Of a DNA stretch of 34,460 nucleotides, positions 1 through 6,352 are shown piece after piece; position 1 is the first letter of the stretch, and each line of letters starts with the position of its first letter. The position numbers were made by a program, and so were the translations under genes. The stretch spans positions 1-34,460 of IMG/VR virus record IMGVR_UViG_3300031962_000015, one strand, 5' to 3'. The notes under the pieces were generated by a model. It did no database searches and was not told the origin of the DNA. It saw only the letters and a program-made list of their open reading frames with translations. Origin of the DNA: a virus.

Positions 1-127
1 AAAAAGGGTCCACAATGACAAAACATATGAAAAAACATGCTAAACATCATGGCATGAAACATTCAATTAAGCCTCACAAAAGTGCTTATGGCCATAACAT
101 GGACGGTATGCAGCATGATAGCGAACA
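1..127. repeat. Left copy of 127-bp direct end repeat
   Basis: These 127 bases are identical to 34334-34460. The repeat contains the start of the His/Lys-rich gene at 15 and ends inside it, so it carries no natural boundary of its own. An exact 127-base overlap is what a de Bruijn assembler run at k=127 leaves on a circular or circularly permuted contig. A true short terminal repeat cannot be excluded from sequence alone. Confidence 0.95.
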
Positions 128-317
128 TTACGCTGGTGAAATGATTTGCGAAGATATGCGCGCTCCAGGAAATCTTCCTATGGAAGTAGTACGCCGTGAC
201 TACGATACAATGGGTGGAATTCATTATGATTATGCTGGCAACGCAAGTGCTGAGTATCATCAACAAATGGAAGACAAGATGGTTGCAGAACGTCAAAGAG
301 CTAAACGAAGATACTAA
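15..317 (+). CDS. Small His/Lys-rich hypothetical protein
   Basis: This 100-residue protein is not recognised. The first 30 residues are dominated by His, Lys and Met, with repeated KH and HH pairs. The C-terminal half is mixed and charged and ends in a basic tail (RQRAKRRY). An AGGG at 6-9 bases before the ATG is a plausible ribosome site. It lies downstream of the portal in the circular genome and starts a run of very short basic genes before the scaffold, so it is probably expressed with the head module. The His-rich N-terminus could bind metal or nucleic acid, but nothing shows this directly. After circularisation the gene is complete and follows the gene ending at 34280. Confidence 0.7.
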   Translation: MTKHMKKHAKHHGMKHSIKPHKSAYGHNMDGMQHDSEHYAGEMICEDMRAPGNLPMEVVRRDYDTMGGIHYDYAGNASAEYHQQMEDKMVAERQRAKRRY

Positions 318-318
318 T

Positions 319-483
319 ATGCCAACAATGAGAAGAATTAATAAACGTTCACGAAAGATATTTGAAAGTATCTTAGGAGTAACTCCTACTTTGAGGGATA
401 AGAATTATTCTGAGCAGAAGGAAGAAAATAAGATTGATAAGAAAGTTCGTCAACCTGTTATGACTCCTCGTTTAAACGGTTAG
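319..483 (+). CDS. Small basic hypothetical protein (54 aa)
   Basis: The reading frame is open from 196, but the segment before 319 lies wholly inside the preceding gene. The ATG at 319, directly after that gene's stop, is the natural start, giving 54 residues beginning MPTMRRINKRSRK. The protein is rich in Lys and Arg and has no recognisable domain. There is no strong Shine-Dalgarno before the ATG, so translation may be coupled to the upstream gene, whose stop codon is one base away. Placement among other basic genes between portal and scaffold suggests a minor head or DNA-associated role. That is inference only. Confidence 0.55.
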   Translation: MPTMRRINKRSRKIFESILGVTPTLRDKNYSEQKEENKIDKKVRQPVMTPRLNG

Positions 484-491
484 GATATCAA

Positions 492-701
492 GTGAACAAG
501 AAAAAATGTCCTACATGTGGCAATTGGATCCAAGGAGCTATAAAGCATCCAGGTTCTTTAAGAGCATCTTTGCACGTCAAAAAGGGTGAAGATATTCCTG
601 AAGGAAAACTTGAAAAGGCTGCAGAGAAGAAAGGCGTAACGGGTAAACGTGCTCGTCTCGCTATAACTCTTAAGCATTTAAGTAAAAAGAAAAAGACTTA
701 A
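492..701 (+). CDS. Small basic CxxC protein
   Basis: The 69-residue protein starts at a GTG with AGGA a few bases upstream. A CPTC pair sits at residues 6-9 and could hold a metal. The rest contains GSLRASLHVKKGEDIPEGKL, then a Lys-rich segment with KRARLAITLKHL and a poly-Lys tail. I have a memory of similar short proteins with an SLRAxLxVKxG...IPxxKL core beside head genes of uncultured phages. No function is known to me. It follows the previous gene by 8 bases and is probably cotranscribed with it. Confidence 0.7.
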   Translation: MNKKKCPTCGNWIQGAIKHPGSLRASLHVKKGEDIPEGKLEKAAEKKGVTGKRARLAITLKHLSKKKKT

Positions 702-723
702 TAATTTTTCTATGGAGTACATT

Positions 724-906
724 ATGGCTAAAGGTTCTGTGAAAAGAAAAAAAGCTAACAAAGTTAAGAAAGTCATGGAAGAATACTCCGAAGGCGATCT
801 TCACTCTGGCAGTAAACAAGGTCCTGTTGTGACAAATAGGAAACAAGCTATTGCGATAGCTCTTTCAGAAGCAAAAAAAGCAGTTAAGAAGAAGAAAAAG
901 AAATAA
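724..906 (+). CDS. Small Lys-rich protein, DUF6496-like
   Basis: The frame opens at an ATG at 712, but the GGAG at 714-717 is correctly spaced for the ATG at 724, giving MAKGSVKRKK and 60 residues. The core (KVMEEYSEGDLHSGSKQGP followed by NRKQAIAIALSEAKK) matches the pattern I associate with DUF6496, a short family common in phages and bacteria. The C-terminus is nearly all Lys. Function is unknown; the strong positive charge fits nucleic-acid binding. It is the last gene before a clear intrinsic terminator at 944-977. Confidence 0.75.
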   Translation: MAKGSVKRKKANKVKKVMEEYSEGDLHSGSKQGPVVTNRKQAIAIALSEAKKAVKKKKKK

Positions 907-943
907 CTGCTAAAAAATGGTTCCTTCATTGGAACTCCTTAGT

Positions 944-977
944 ACGGGGATCCACTAAAAAGGGATCCTCGTTTTTT
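944..977 (+). terminator. Intrinsic terminator after the basic gene cluster
   Basis: ACGGGGATCC (944-953) pairs with GGATCCTCGT (963-972) over 10 bp with one G-U wobble. The loop is nine bases, and a run of T at 972-977 follows. It ends the transcript carrying the small basic genes. Confidence 0.8.
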
Positions 978-991
978 GATAAAGGATGAGG

Positions 992-1498
992 ATGAATAAA
1001 AAAAAGCAGAAGAGAAAAACAACAGGTGAACTATATATCGAAGCTGTTGAAAAAGGTGAGAAGTATGAGACTGAAGAACTTCGTAGAGAGATGCATAAGG
1101 ACTATGAAAACCACATAATAGACTGTGTTAAAAGAGGAATGAAGGAGTTTGAGGGTGATTTCTTTGTTCATGTAGAGACAAAGAAAGAACGTCTTACTCC
1201 CAATGTCATCCGTAATTACTTTATTGCTCGTAAGAGTTGCCCCTATCCTTTTTATGACCAAACGATATACAAGTTACATAGAAAAGAAGATTTACTAGAA
1301 TTCCTGTGGGTTATACCAGCTAAGGATGTTTGTATTCAATACAGAGATCATGCGTTAGAAGTTCCTAAAGAAGAAAAAGATCTATTAAACTTCATATTAG
1401 ACTTTTATGATGGTATTTTGCATAAACTATGTGACAAACTAAATAAAGAGCAGGATAAGGAGACGAATAATGACAGAACAAGAGAAACAATTAACTGA
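992..1498 (+). CDS. Conserved-looking head-module hypothetical protein
   Basis: Two in-frame ATGs are present at 986 and 992. The AAAGGA at 981-986 is better spaced for 992, which gives 168 residues starting MNKKKQKRK. The middle carries SCPYPFYDQTIYKLHR and EFLWVIPAKDVC, a pattern I have seen in unnamed proteins next to scaffold genes of uncultured podoviruses. The N-terminus is basic and the C-terminus hydrophilic. It overlaps the scaffold gene by 29 bases, so the two are translationally linked. A role in head assembly is inferred from position only. Confidence 0.75.
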   Translation: MNKKKQKRKTTGELYIEAVEKGEKYETEELRREMHKDYENHIIDCVKRGMKEFEGDFFVHVETKKERLTPNVIRNYFIARKSCPYPFYDQTIYKLHRKEDLLEFLWVIPAKDVCIQYRDHALEVPKEEKDLLNFILDFYDGILHKLCDKLNKEQDKETNNDRTRETIN

Positions 1499-2201
1499 TC
1501 AAGATACCACACAAGAAGAAGTTCAAGATCAAGAGGTTGAATCTCCGGAGCAACAAGCACAAGAGCAGGAAAAGCCTGAAGTTGTTGCAAAGGAATCTCC
1601 TGTAGCTCAAAACATGAGAGCTCTTCGTGAAGAAAAAGAGCGCTTACAAAAGCAAAATGAAGAATATTTACGCCGTTTATGGGAATTAGAGAAGCAAAAA
1701 GAGGCTCAACAAGCGGTTCCAGAAGAAAAGTACACCGAGCCTGGACCTGATGAGCTCGTTGAATGGAAACAAGTACGGCGTGAACTTAAAAAACGTGATG
1801 ATGAACTACTTCGTTATAGGCAACAGATGGAAGCATCTTCTGTTGAAACTCGCATAAAGGCTCAATATGCTGACTTTGATAAAATCGTATCTAGTGACAA
1901 CATATCACTTCTTAACACCATGGAGCCAGAGCTTGCTAATTCTATTGCTTCTAATCCTGATATGTACTCTAAAGCTGTAGCTGCTTATAAAGCTATAAAA
2001 AAATTAGCGCTCCCAAAAGATGAATATACTGAAGAAAAAGATAGAATATTACGCAATACCGCAAAACCACGTCCTTCTAATTCAACAGCTTCTCAAAGCT
2101 CTGATAGTCCCTTAACAAAAGCTAATGCATTCGGTAAAGGATTAACCGAAGAGCAAAAACGAGCTTATTGGAAAGAGATGCAGGAGATCACTGGTCGATA
2201 A
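1470..2201 (+). CDS. Capsid scaffolding protein (probable)
   Basis: The 243-residue protein is almost entirely hydrophilic. Residues 1-40 are Gln/Glu-rich and disordered-looking. Residues 48-82 and 98-122 are strong coiled-coil candidates with heptad-like Leu and charged residues. Residues 200-215 are Ser-rich, and the last 20 residues form a charged helix with basic residues. This composition, and its position immediately before the capsid gene, is typical of tailed-phage scaffold proteins, whose C-terminal helix binds the coat protein. No sequence signature proves it. AAGGAGA about 10 bases upstream is a good ribosome site. Tandem terminators follow, so scaffold and capsid are separate transcripts. 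Confidence 0.75.
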   Translation: MTEQEKQLTDQDTTQEEVQDQEVESPEQQAQEQEKPEVVAKESPVAQNMRALREEKERLQKQNEEYLRRLWELEKQKEAQQAVPEEKYTEPGPDELVEWKQVRRELKKRDDELLRYRQQMEASSVETRIKAQYADFDKIVSSDNISLLNTMEPELANSIASNPDMYSKAVAAYKAIKKLALPKDEYTEEKDRILRNTAKPRPSNSTASQSSDSPLTKANAFGKGLTEEQKRAYWKEMQEITGR

Positions 2202-2228
2202 CCTGATACTTTTTATTTACTCGTCTCA

Positions 2229-2265
2229 GCATGTGCCTGGGTTGATTCGCTCGCATATGCTTTTT
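2229..2265 (+). terminator. First of two tandem terminators
   Basis: GCATGTGC (2229-2236) pairs with GCATATGC (2253-2260) over 8 bp with one wobble, followed by five T. Its loop side carries GGGTTGATTC, shared with the second terminator. Confidence 0.75.
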
Positions 2266-2272
2266 CGGCTTA

Positions 2273-2308
2273 ACATGTGCTTGGGTTGATTCCTGGGCAC
2301 ATGTTTTT
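2273..2308 (+). terminator. Second of two tandem terminators
   Basis: The arm 2273-2285 pairs fully with 2292-2304, a 13-bp stem with three wobbles. It encloses the six-base loop TTGATT and is followed by five T. It is stronger than the first copy, and its stem base and loop are near-identical to it, which suggests a local duplication. Confidence 0.85.
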
Positions 2309-2309
2309 C

Positions 2310-2340
2310 TTGCTTTTGATCCTCACCCTTATAGTATACT
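2310..2340 (+). promoter_or_regulatory. Probable promoter of the major capsid transcript
   Basis: A -10 element TATACT lies at 2335-2340, just downstream of the tandem terminators. The -35 is poor: TTGCTT at 2310-2315 has a 19-base spacer, and TTTTGA at 2314-2319 has 15. A start about seven bases after the -10 falls at the first base of the hairpin series. A transcript beginning here would carry a leader of about 160 nt. Confidence 0.5.
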
Positions 2341-2345
2341 GTTCC

Positions 2346-2472
2346 TGACGTAAGGGATTCGTCACCCCACGACGTATCGGTCTCGTCAACCATTCTCTTT
2401 TGGCGTATTGGCCTCGCCAGCCACAGACGTACCTAAGCTTCGTCAGCTTAAACTGCGTTGTCTCAATGCGCG
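2346..2472 (+). other. Series of five small hairpins in the capsid mRNA leader
   Basis: Five short inverted repeats follow each other at intervals of about 25-30 bases. They are TGACG/CGTCA (2346-2364), GACG/CGTC (2371-2387), TGGCG/CGCCA (2401-2419), GACG/CGTC (2426-2444) and a weaker TGCGT/GCGCG (2454-2472). Four have nine-base loops and one has eleven. Loops of the second and third units read TATCGGTCT and TATTGGCCT. The third stem changes both sides (G-C in place of A-T), so pairing is kept while sequence varies. The fourth unit overlaps an alternative stem, TAAGCT/AGCTTA (2434-2450). A translational or transcript-stability control of the capsid gene is inferred; no known RNA family is recognised. 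Confidence 0.6.
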
Positions 2473-2506
2473 ATCTTGCGTAAAACCTCTTATTTGAGGA
2501 AAAATA

Positions 2507-3457
2507 ATGGCTATAACCACGACAAGTGTGTTACCACCACCAGTACAACAAGCTTTTAATAATAAGCTTCTTTCTGTCCCAGTACCTCTTTTGATTCACG
2601 GCCTTCCAGCTATGAAGTTCAAAATGGAAAGAGCATCTGGTAATACAATGCGTTTCCGTAGGTATAACAAATTAGCAACAGCTAAAGTACCACTAGGTAA
2701 CTCTGGTGTGACTCCTCCTGCATCTACTCTTACTGCTGTTGATATTGATGCTAAAATTGACTTCTACGGTAACTGGATTGCGATTAACGAACAAGTTACT
2801 TTACAAGCACAAGATCGACCTCTAAACGAAGCTGCAGTTATTCTTGGACTTAACCTTCGTGAAACAGAAGATCAGTTGATACGTGACATGTTAGCTGCTA
2901 CTGCATCAGTTATAAACTGTGTTAGTGGTGTTAATGGTGATAATCCAACAGAAATTACACGATCTGATGTTGATCAAATAGTCAGAACATTGCTTGGTAA
3001 TGATTCTAAATCTATTTTTGAAAATATTGAGGGTGAAAATAAGTTTGGTACAGCTCCTGTTCGTAACTCGTTTATGGCTCTTGCTCACACTGACCTTTCA
3101 GCTGATTTGAATAACGTTTCTGGATTTGTTCCATCGGCGCAATATCCATCACAAAAAAATATTCTCCAAGCTGAATACGGTAGCGTATCTCAATTGAGAT
3201 TTATGTTGTCATCTATCGGTTCTATCTCTAACAATGCTTCTAATAACGGTGCGAATGTGTATAACATTTTCTGCGTAGGACAAGAAGCGGTTGGTATTGT
3301 AGACCAAGATGGTGCTGGCGCTCAATTCATTTACTTGCCGCCACAATATAGTGGACCACTAGCTTTAAACTCTAGTGCGGCTTGGAAAGCAGCATTTGTT
3401 CCTCGTATTTTAAATGATCTTTGGATTCTTAATCTACGTGCGACATTAAGCGCTTAA
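2507..3457 (+). CDS. Major capsid protein, N4-gp56 family
   Basis: The 316-residue product forms the head shell. The pattern LPAMKFKMERASGNTMRFRR followed by a low-complexity linker with TPP and then FYGNWIAINEQVTL is typical of the N4-gp56 major capsid family (HK97 fold). Also typical are the helix LNLRETEDQLIRDML, the segment SFMALAHTDLSADLNN and the late AEYGSVSQLRFMLSS. The length is at the short end for this family. The ribosome site TTGAGGA is well placed before the ATG. Position after the scaffold and before small head genes agrees. It is preceded by its own promoter and structured leader, which suggests it is expressed separately from and more strongly than the scaffold. Confidence 0.88.
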   Translation: MAITTTSVLPPPVQQAFNNKLLSVPVPLLIHGLPAMKFKMERASGNTMRFRRYNKLATAKVPLGNSGVTPPASTLTAVDIDAKIDFYGNWIAINEQVTLQAQDRPLNEAAVILGLNLRETEDQLIRDMLAATASVINCVSGVNGDNPTEITRSDVDQIVRTLLGNDSKSIFENIEGENKFGTAPVRNSFMALAHTDLSADLNNVSGFVPSAQYPSQKNILQAEYGSVSQLRFMLSSIGSISNNASNNGANVYNIFCVGQEAVGIVDQDGAGAQFIYLPPQYSGPLALNSSAAWKAAFVPRILNDLWILNLRATLSA

Positions 3458-3466
3458 AGGAGACCT

Positions 3467-4471
3467 ATGGATACTACTATAATACAACAAGGTCGTTTTA
3501 TTTCGACTGGTGCTACGACAATCTTGTCTGTTCGATCTGATATAGATTGGATGACAGTTTATAACTGGACTCAAATGGCTGCTTCTCAAACAACAGCTGT
3601 TGGTGTTCAGTATTACTGGCAACGTGGCATGGCTAACGACACTGGTATAGAATACTTGAAGTCTAACGCTGCAAACGCCGCTAACTTGACGACTACTTTG
3701 GCATCAGGTGGTTTTACACTACTTGATACTTCAGGACCTCGTATTGGTAATGCTGTTGCAATTACTGGAGCTTCAAACGTTGTTCGACCTATCATTTCAA
3801 CAGCTTCTACTGCTGGATTATCTTCTGGTTCTATTGTACGTCTATCGGGCGTTACAGGAGCTGAAGGTTTAGATGGTATGGATTTCTCTATCGATACAGT
3901 TGTAGCTAGCACAAGTTTCCGTCTTGCAGCTGCTTTACAGCAAGCTCAAGGCGCGGCTGGTACAGCTGGCTTCTATCGCATAGTTAAATGGGATCATATC
4001 TACTATCCACGTTATCGCTTTATCGTAAATATTACTCAAGCTACACAAGCAGTTGTAACACTTTCTATACCTTCAGGGTATGCAGTTGGTGATACTATTC
4101 GCTTTGTAATTCCAAGCAGTGCGTATGGTATGACGCAACTTAATGGAATGCTTGGTACTATTACTGCGGTCAACGATACATTAGCTACGCAAACTATTAC
4201 TGTTAACATTGATACTACTGGATTTACTGCATTTACATTCCCAACGGCTGCTGTCGTTCAGGCGTCTGTATTCAGTAAAGCATTAGTAGTACCAGTTGGT
4301 ATGGATACTGCGTATGCAATTTCTCAATCAGTTAACGTACTTGCAGATGCTACTTACAACGCAGCAATTCTTGGCATGTCATTAGCGGCGGGTGCAAACT
4401 CTCCAGCTGGTGCTAATGCTGATCTAATTTACTGGGTTGCAGGTAAATCATTTTCAGTAACTAATAACTAA
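3467..4471 (+). CDS. Structural protein with FCCH-like repeats (head decoration or connector)
   Basis: This 334-residue protein follows the capsid gene by 9 bases with a GGAG site. It is rich in Ala, Thr, Ser and Val with few charges, as expected for a beta-rich virion protein. Residues about 105-160 (LSSGSIVRLSGVTGAEGLDG and following) and about 184-256 (VGDTIRFVIPSSAYGMTQLN and following) both follow the beta-sandwich pattern that annotators often label ubiquitin-activating enzyme E1 FCCH-like in phage structural proteins. No enzyme activity is implied. It could be a decoration or minor head protein. A perfect hairpin terminator lies directly after the stop, so capsid and this gene form one short transcript. 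Confidence 0.7.
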   Translation: MDTTIIQQGRFISTGATTILSVRSDIDWMTVYNWTQMAASQTTAVGVQYYWQRGMANDTGIEYLKSNAANAANLTTTLASGGFTLLDTSGPRIGNAVAITGASNVVRPIISTASTAGLSSGSIVRLSGVTGAEGLDGMDFSIDTVVASTSFRLAAALQQAQGAAGTAGFYRIVKWDHIYYPRYRFIVNITQATQAVVTLSIPSGYAVGDTIRFVIPSSAYGMTQLNGMLGTITAVNDTLATQTITVNIDTTGFTAFTFPTAAVVQASVFSKALVVPVGMDTAYAISQSVNVLADATYNAAILGMSLAAGANSPAGANADLIYWVAGKSFSVTNN

Positions 4472-4474
4472 AAC

Positions 4475-4514
4475 AAAGGAGAGGGATAAAGCGCTTTATC
4501 CCTCTCCTTTTCTA
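4475..4514 (+). terminator. Strong terminator after the capsid transcript
   Basis: An 18-base arm (4475-4492) is perfectly complementary to 4493-4510, ending in TTTT. As RNA it forms a stem of about 16 bp with a tetraloop. It begins only four bases past the preceding stop codon. Confidence 0.88.
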
Positions 4515-4528
4515 TAAAGGATAAAAAG

Positions 4529-4921
4529 ATGGCAGAGAAAAAAATTGAGTCTAAAAAACCGAACTTAAAATATCAACATGATAGAGATCGTGAGATAGTA
4601 ACTGGTAAATTTGTTAACCGTGAAACACCGGGTGGCGAAATACAGTTCTGTTTCAGAAAGTATCGTGAAGATAAAGTTGAAAAATATACGATGCAAGATG
4701 GAAAGATATACAAAGTTCCTCGTGGAGTAGCGCTTCATGTGGCTAATGGATGCTGGTATCCAGTACACTCTTTCAAGCAGGATGATTTCGGTAAAGCATC
4801 ACAAGAAATAGGAACTAAAACAAAACGCTTTGATTTCATTCCGTTAGACTTTATTATTGATGATGAATTTGAAATTAACCGTACTAATAATATTGTTACT
4901 GTGAGAGATCTAAACGTCTAA
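4529..4921 (+). CDS. Conserved-looking structural-region hypothetical protein
   Basis: The product is 130 residues, soluble and charged. Its features are HDRDREIVTGKF, then ETPGGEIQFCFRKYREDKVEKYTM, a YKVPRGVALHVANGCWYPVH segment, and DFIPLDFI near the end. I recall similar unnamed proteins beside N4-gp56-type capsid genes, always short and without assigned function. It starts after an AAAGGA site, separated from the capsid transcript by a terminator, so it may depend on read-through or on an unseen promoter. A minor head or head-completion role is possible by position. Confidence 0.7.
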   Translation: MAEKKIESKKPNLKYQHDRDREIVTGKFVNRETPGGEIQFCFRKYREDKVEKYTMQDGKIYKVPRGVALHVANGCWYPVHSFKQDDFGKASQEIGTKTKRFDFIPLDFIIDDEFEINRTNNIVTVRDLNV

Positions 4922-4933
4922 AAGGTGATGAGT

Positions 4934-5317
4934 ATGGCAACTCCATTTACTTATGCAGTAATGAATCCAGTCTTTCAACCGGCAATGCGTATTATTACCG
5001 CGATAACTAAAGCTTATCCAGCTGCAGTTACAACAAGTTTCGCCCATAACTATCTTACGGGACTTATTGTAAGGCTCTATGTGCCAGCAGGGTATGGTAT
5101 GCTACAAGCTAATTTTTTGTTTGGTGCAATTACCGTAAATGGTCCTACAACATTCACTATAGATATTGATACTCGAACCTTTGATACATATACAACACCC
5201 ATTGGTTCACCGTGGTATTTGAGCAAATATGCATCAGTTGTTCCAGTGGGTGAAATAAATTCGTCAGTGTATCAAGCAACACATAATGCACAGAGTGGTA
5301 TAGTGTTTGTTTCTTAG
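4934..5317 (+). CDS. Small FCCH-like virion protein
   Basis: The frame is open from a GTG at 4925, with ATGs at 4928 and 4934. AAAGG at 4921-4925 is well spaced only for 4934, giving 127 residues (MATPFTYAVMNP). Most of the protein is one copy of the same beta pattern seen in the gene at 3467: IITAITKAYPAAVTTS, then LYVPAGYGMLQANFLFGAI, then TFTIDIDTRTFDTY. It therefore looks like a stand-alone version of that domain. It sits between two head or connector genes with tight spacing. A structural role is likely and the exact place in the virion unknown. Confidence 0.7.
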   Translation: MATPFTYAVMNPVFQPAMRIITAITKAYPAAVTTSFAHNYLTGLIVRLYVPAGYGMLQANFLFGAITVNGPTTFTIDIDTRTFDTYTTPIGSPWYLSKYASVVPVGEINSSVYQATHNAQSGIVFVS

Positions 5318-5326
5318 GAGATAATA

Positions 5327-6343
5327 ATGCCATCAAATCCGCCAACAACATTACAGACGATTAGAAATAAGGTTAGGTTATTAACCCGTACTCCATCTAC
5401 AGCGCAACTATCCGATACTGATTTAGATAATTATATTAACACTTTTATTGCGTATGATCTTCCTGATCATGTGAGTTTATTCGATGTTAAGACTACTTTT
5501 AGCTTTTATTGTCAGCCTAATATTGATGTTTATTATACCGACACAACTCACACTAATGCTGTGCAGACACCAACAACCAGTGTGTTGTATGATTTCATTA
5601 ACAAGTATACTAGCATTGATAATCCACTTATTATTGCTGGTTATGAAAGTTATTTAACGCAGTCAAGGCAGTCACTTTATGAGCAATACCCCCTTATTAA
5701 TAATATTCTTACTGTTAATACTGGTAATGGTGTCACTACTGTATTCACAGGTACGTTAAATGCACTACCGGTACTTCGCAATGAAGTTACTTTTGGTTCA
5801 ACTGATATTAATGGACTAGGACTAACATTAGCTGATGATGGATTGGGTAACCTTGTTGATCCACAATTTGCAACGTCTACTGGTACAATAAATTATATTA
5901 CTGGTGCATATACATTAACATGGGCAACAGCACCAGCTAATGGAGCACCGATACTTGCAGAAACAGTTCCTTATGTGGCAAGTAGACCTACAACAATGTT
6001 ATTTTATGATAATAAATTTACCCTGCGCCCTGTTCCTGATAAGCCTTACAAGATTACATTTGATGTCTTTTTTAGACCGGTAGCTTTTTTAGCTACTCCT
6101 GGAACTCAGAATCCACTATTACAGGATTGGTGGCAGTATATTGCCTATGGCGCAGCTAAAAAGATATTTGAAGATCGTATGGATCAGGATAGTGTTGCTT
6201 CGATTATGACTGAGTTTAAGCAACAAGAACGCTTAGTGCTGAGAAAAACACTGAAGAATCAATCTAAAGAACGAGCGGCTACGATCTACAGTGAACAGTC
6301 AGGTTTGGGATCGAATCCATTTGGATGGAATAGAAACTTTTAA
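5327..6343 (+). CDS. Probable head-tail connector / tail accessory protein
   Basis: The product is 338 residues. The N-terminus (TLQTIRNKVRLLTRTPSTAQ followed by DLDNYINTF) is helical and resembles the start of adaptor proteins that dock on the portal. The centre is a beta-rich insertion. The C-terminus (PLLQDWWQYIAYGAAKKIFE and a helical tail with QQERLVLRKTL) is helical again. I recall this architecture from many uncultured podovirus genomes, always between capsid and the large hub gene. By position it corresponds to P22 gp4 or T7 gp11-type connectors, but no specific family motif proves this. AGGAGATAATA precedes the ATG. Confidence 0.65.
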   Translation: MPSNPPTTLQTIRNKVRLLTRTPSTAQLSDTDLDNYINTFIAYDLPDHVSLFDVKTTFSFYCQPNIDVYYTDTTHTNAVQTPTTSVLYDFINKYTSIDNPLIIAGYESYLTQSRQSLYEQYPLINNILTVNTGNGVTTVFTGTLNALPVLRNEVTFGSTDINGLGLTLADDGLGNLVDPQFATSTGTINYITGAYTLTWATAPANGAPILAETVPYVASRPTTMLFYDNKFTLRPVPDKPYKITFDVFFRPVAFLATPGTQNPLLQDWWQYIAYGAAKKIFEDRMDQDSVASIMTEFKQQERLVLRKTLKNQSKERAATIYSEQSGLGSNPFGWNRNF

Positions 6344-6352
6344 AGGAATAGT

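Larger units (their letters stand above)
2202..2506 (+). other. 305-bp intergenic control region, scaffold to capsid
   Basis: No gene is present. From left to right it holds two near-duplicate intrinsic terminators (2229-2308), a promoter-like -10 (2335-2340), a series of five small hairpins (2346-2472) and the capsid ribosome site GAGGA (2496-2500). Each part is listed separately. Confidence 0.85.

Noticed and set aside
2346-2472. Possible CRISPR array or iterons in the capsid leader
   Set aside because: Units are short hairpins with varying stems and no constant repeat of 24 bases or more; there are no spacers or cas genes. Iterons would need direct identity, which is lacking.
4475-4510. 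36-bp palindrome considered as an operator
   Set aside because: It is immediately after a stop codon and ends in TTTT, so a terminator explains it better.
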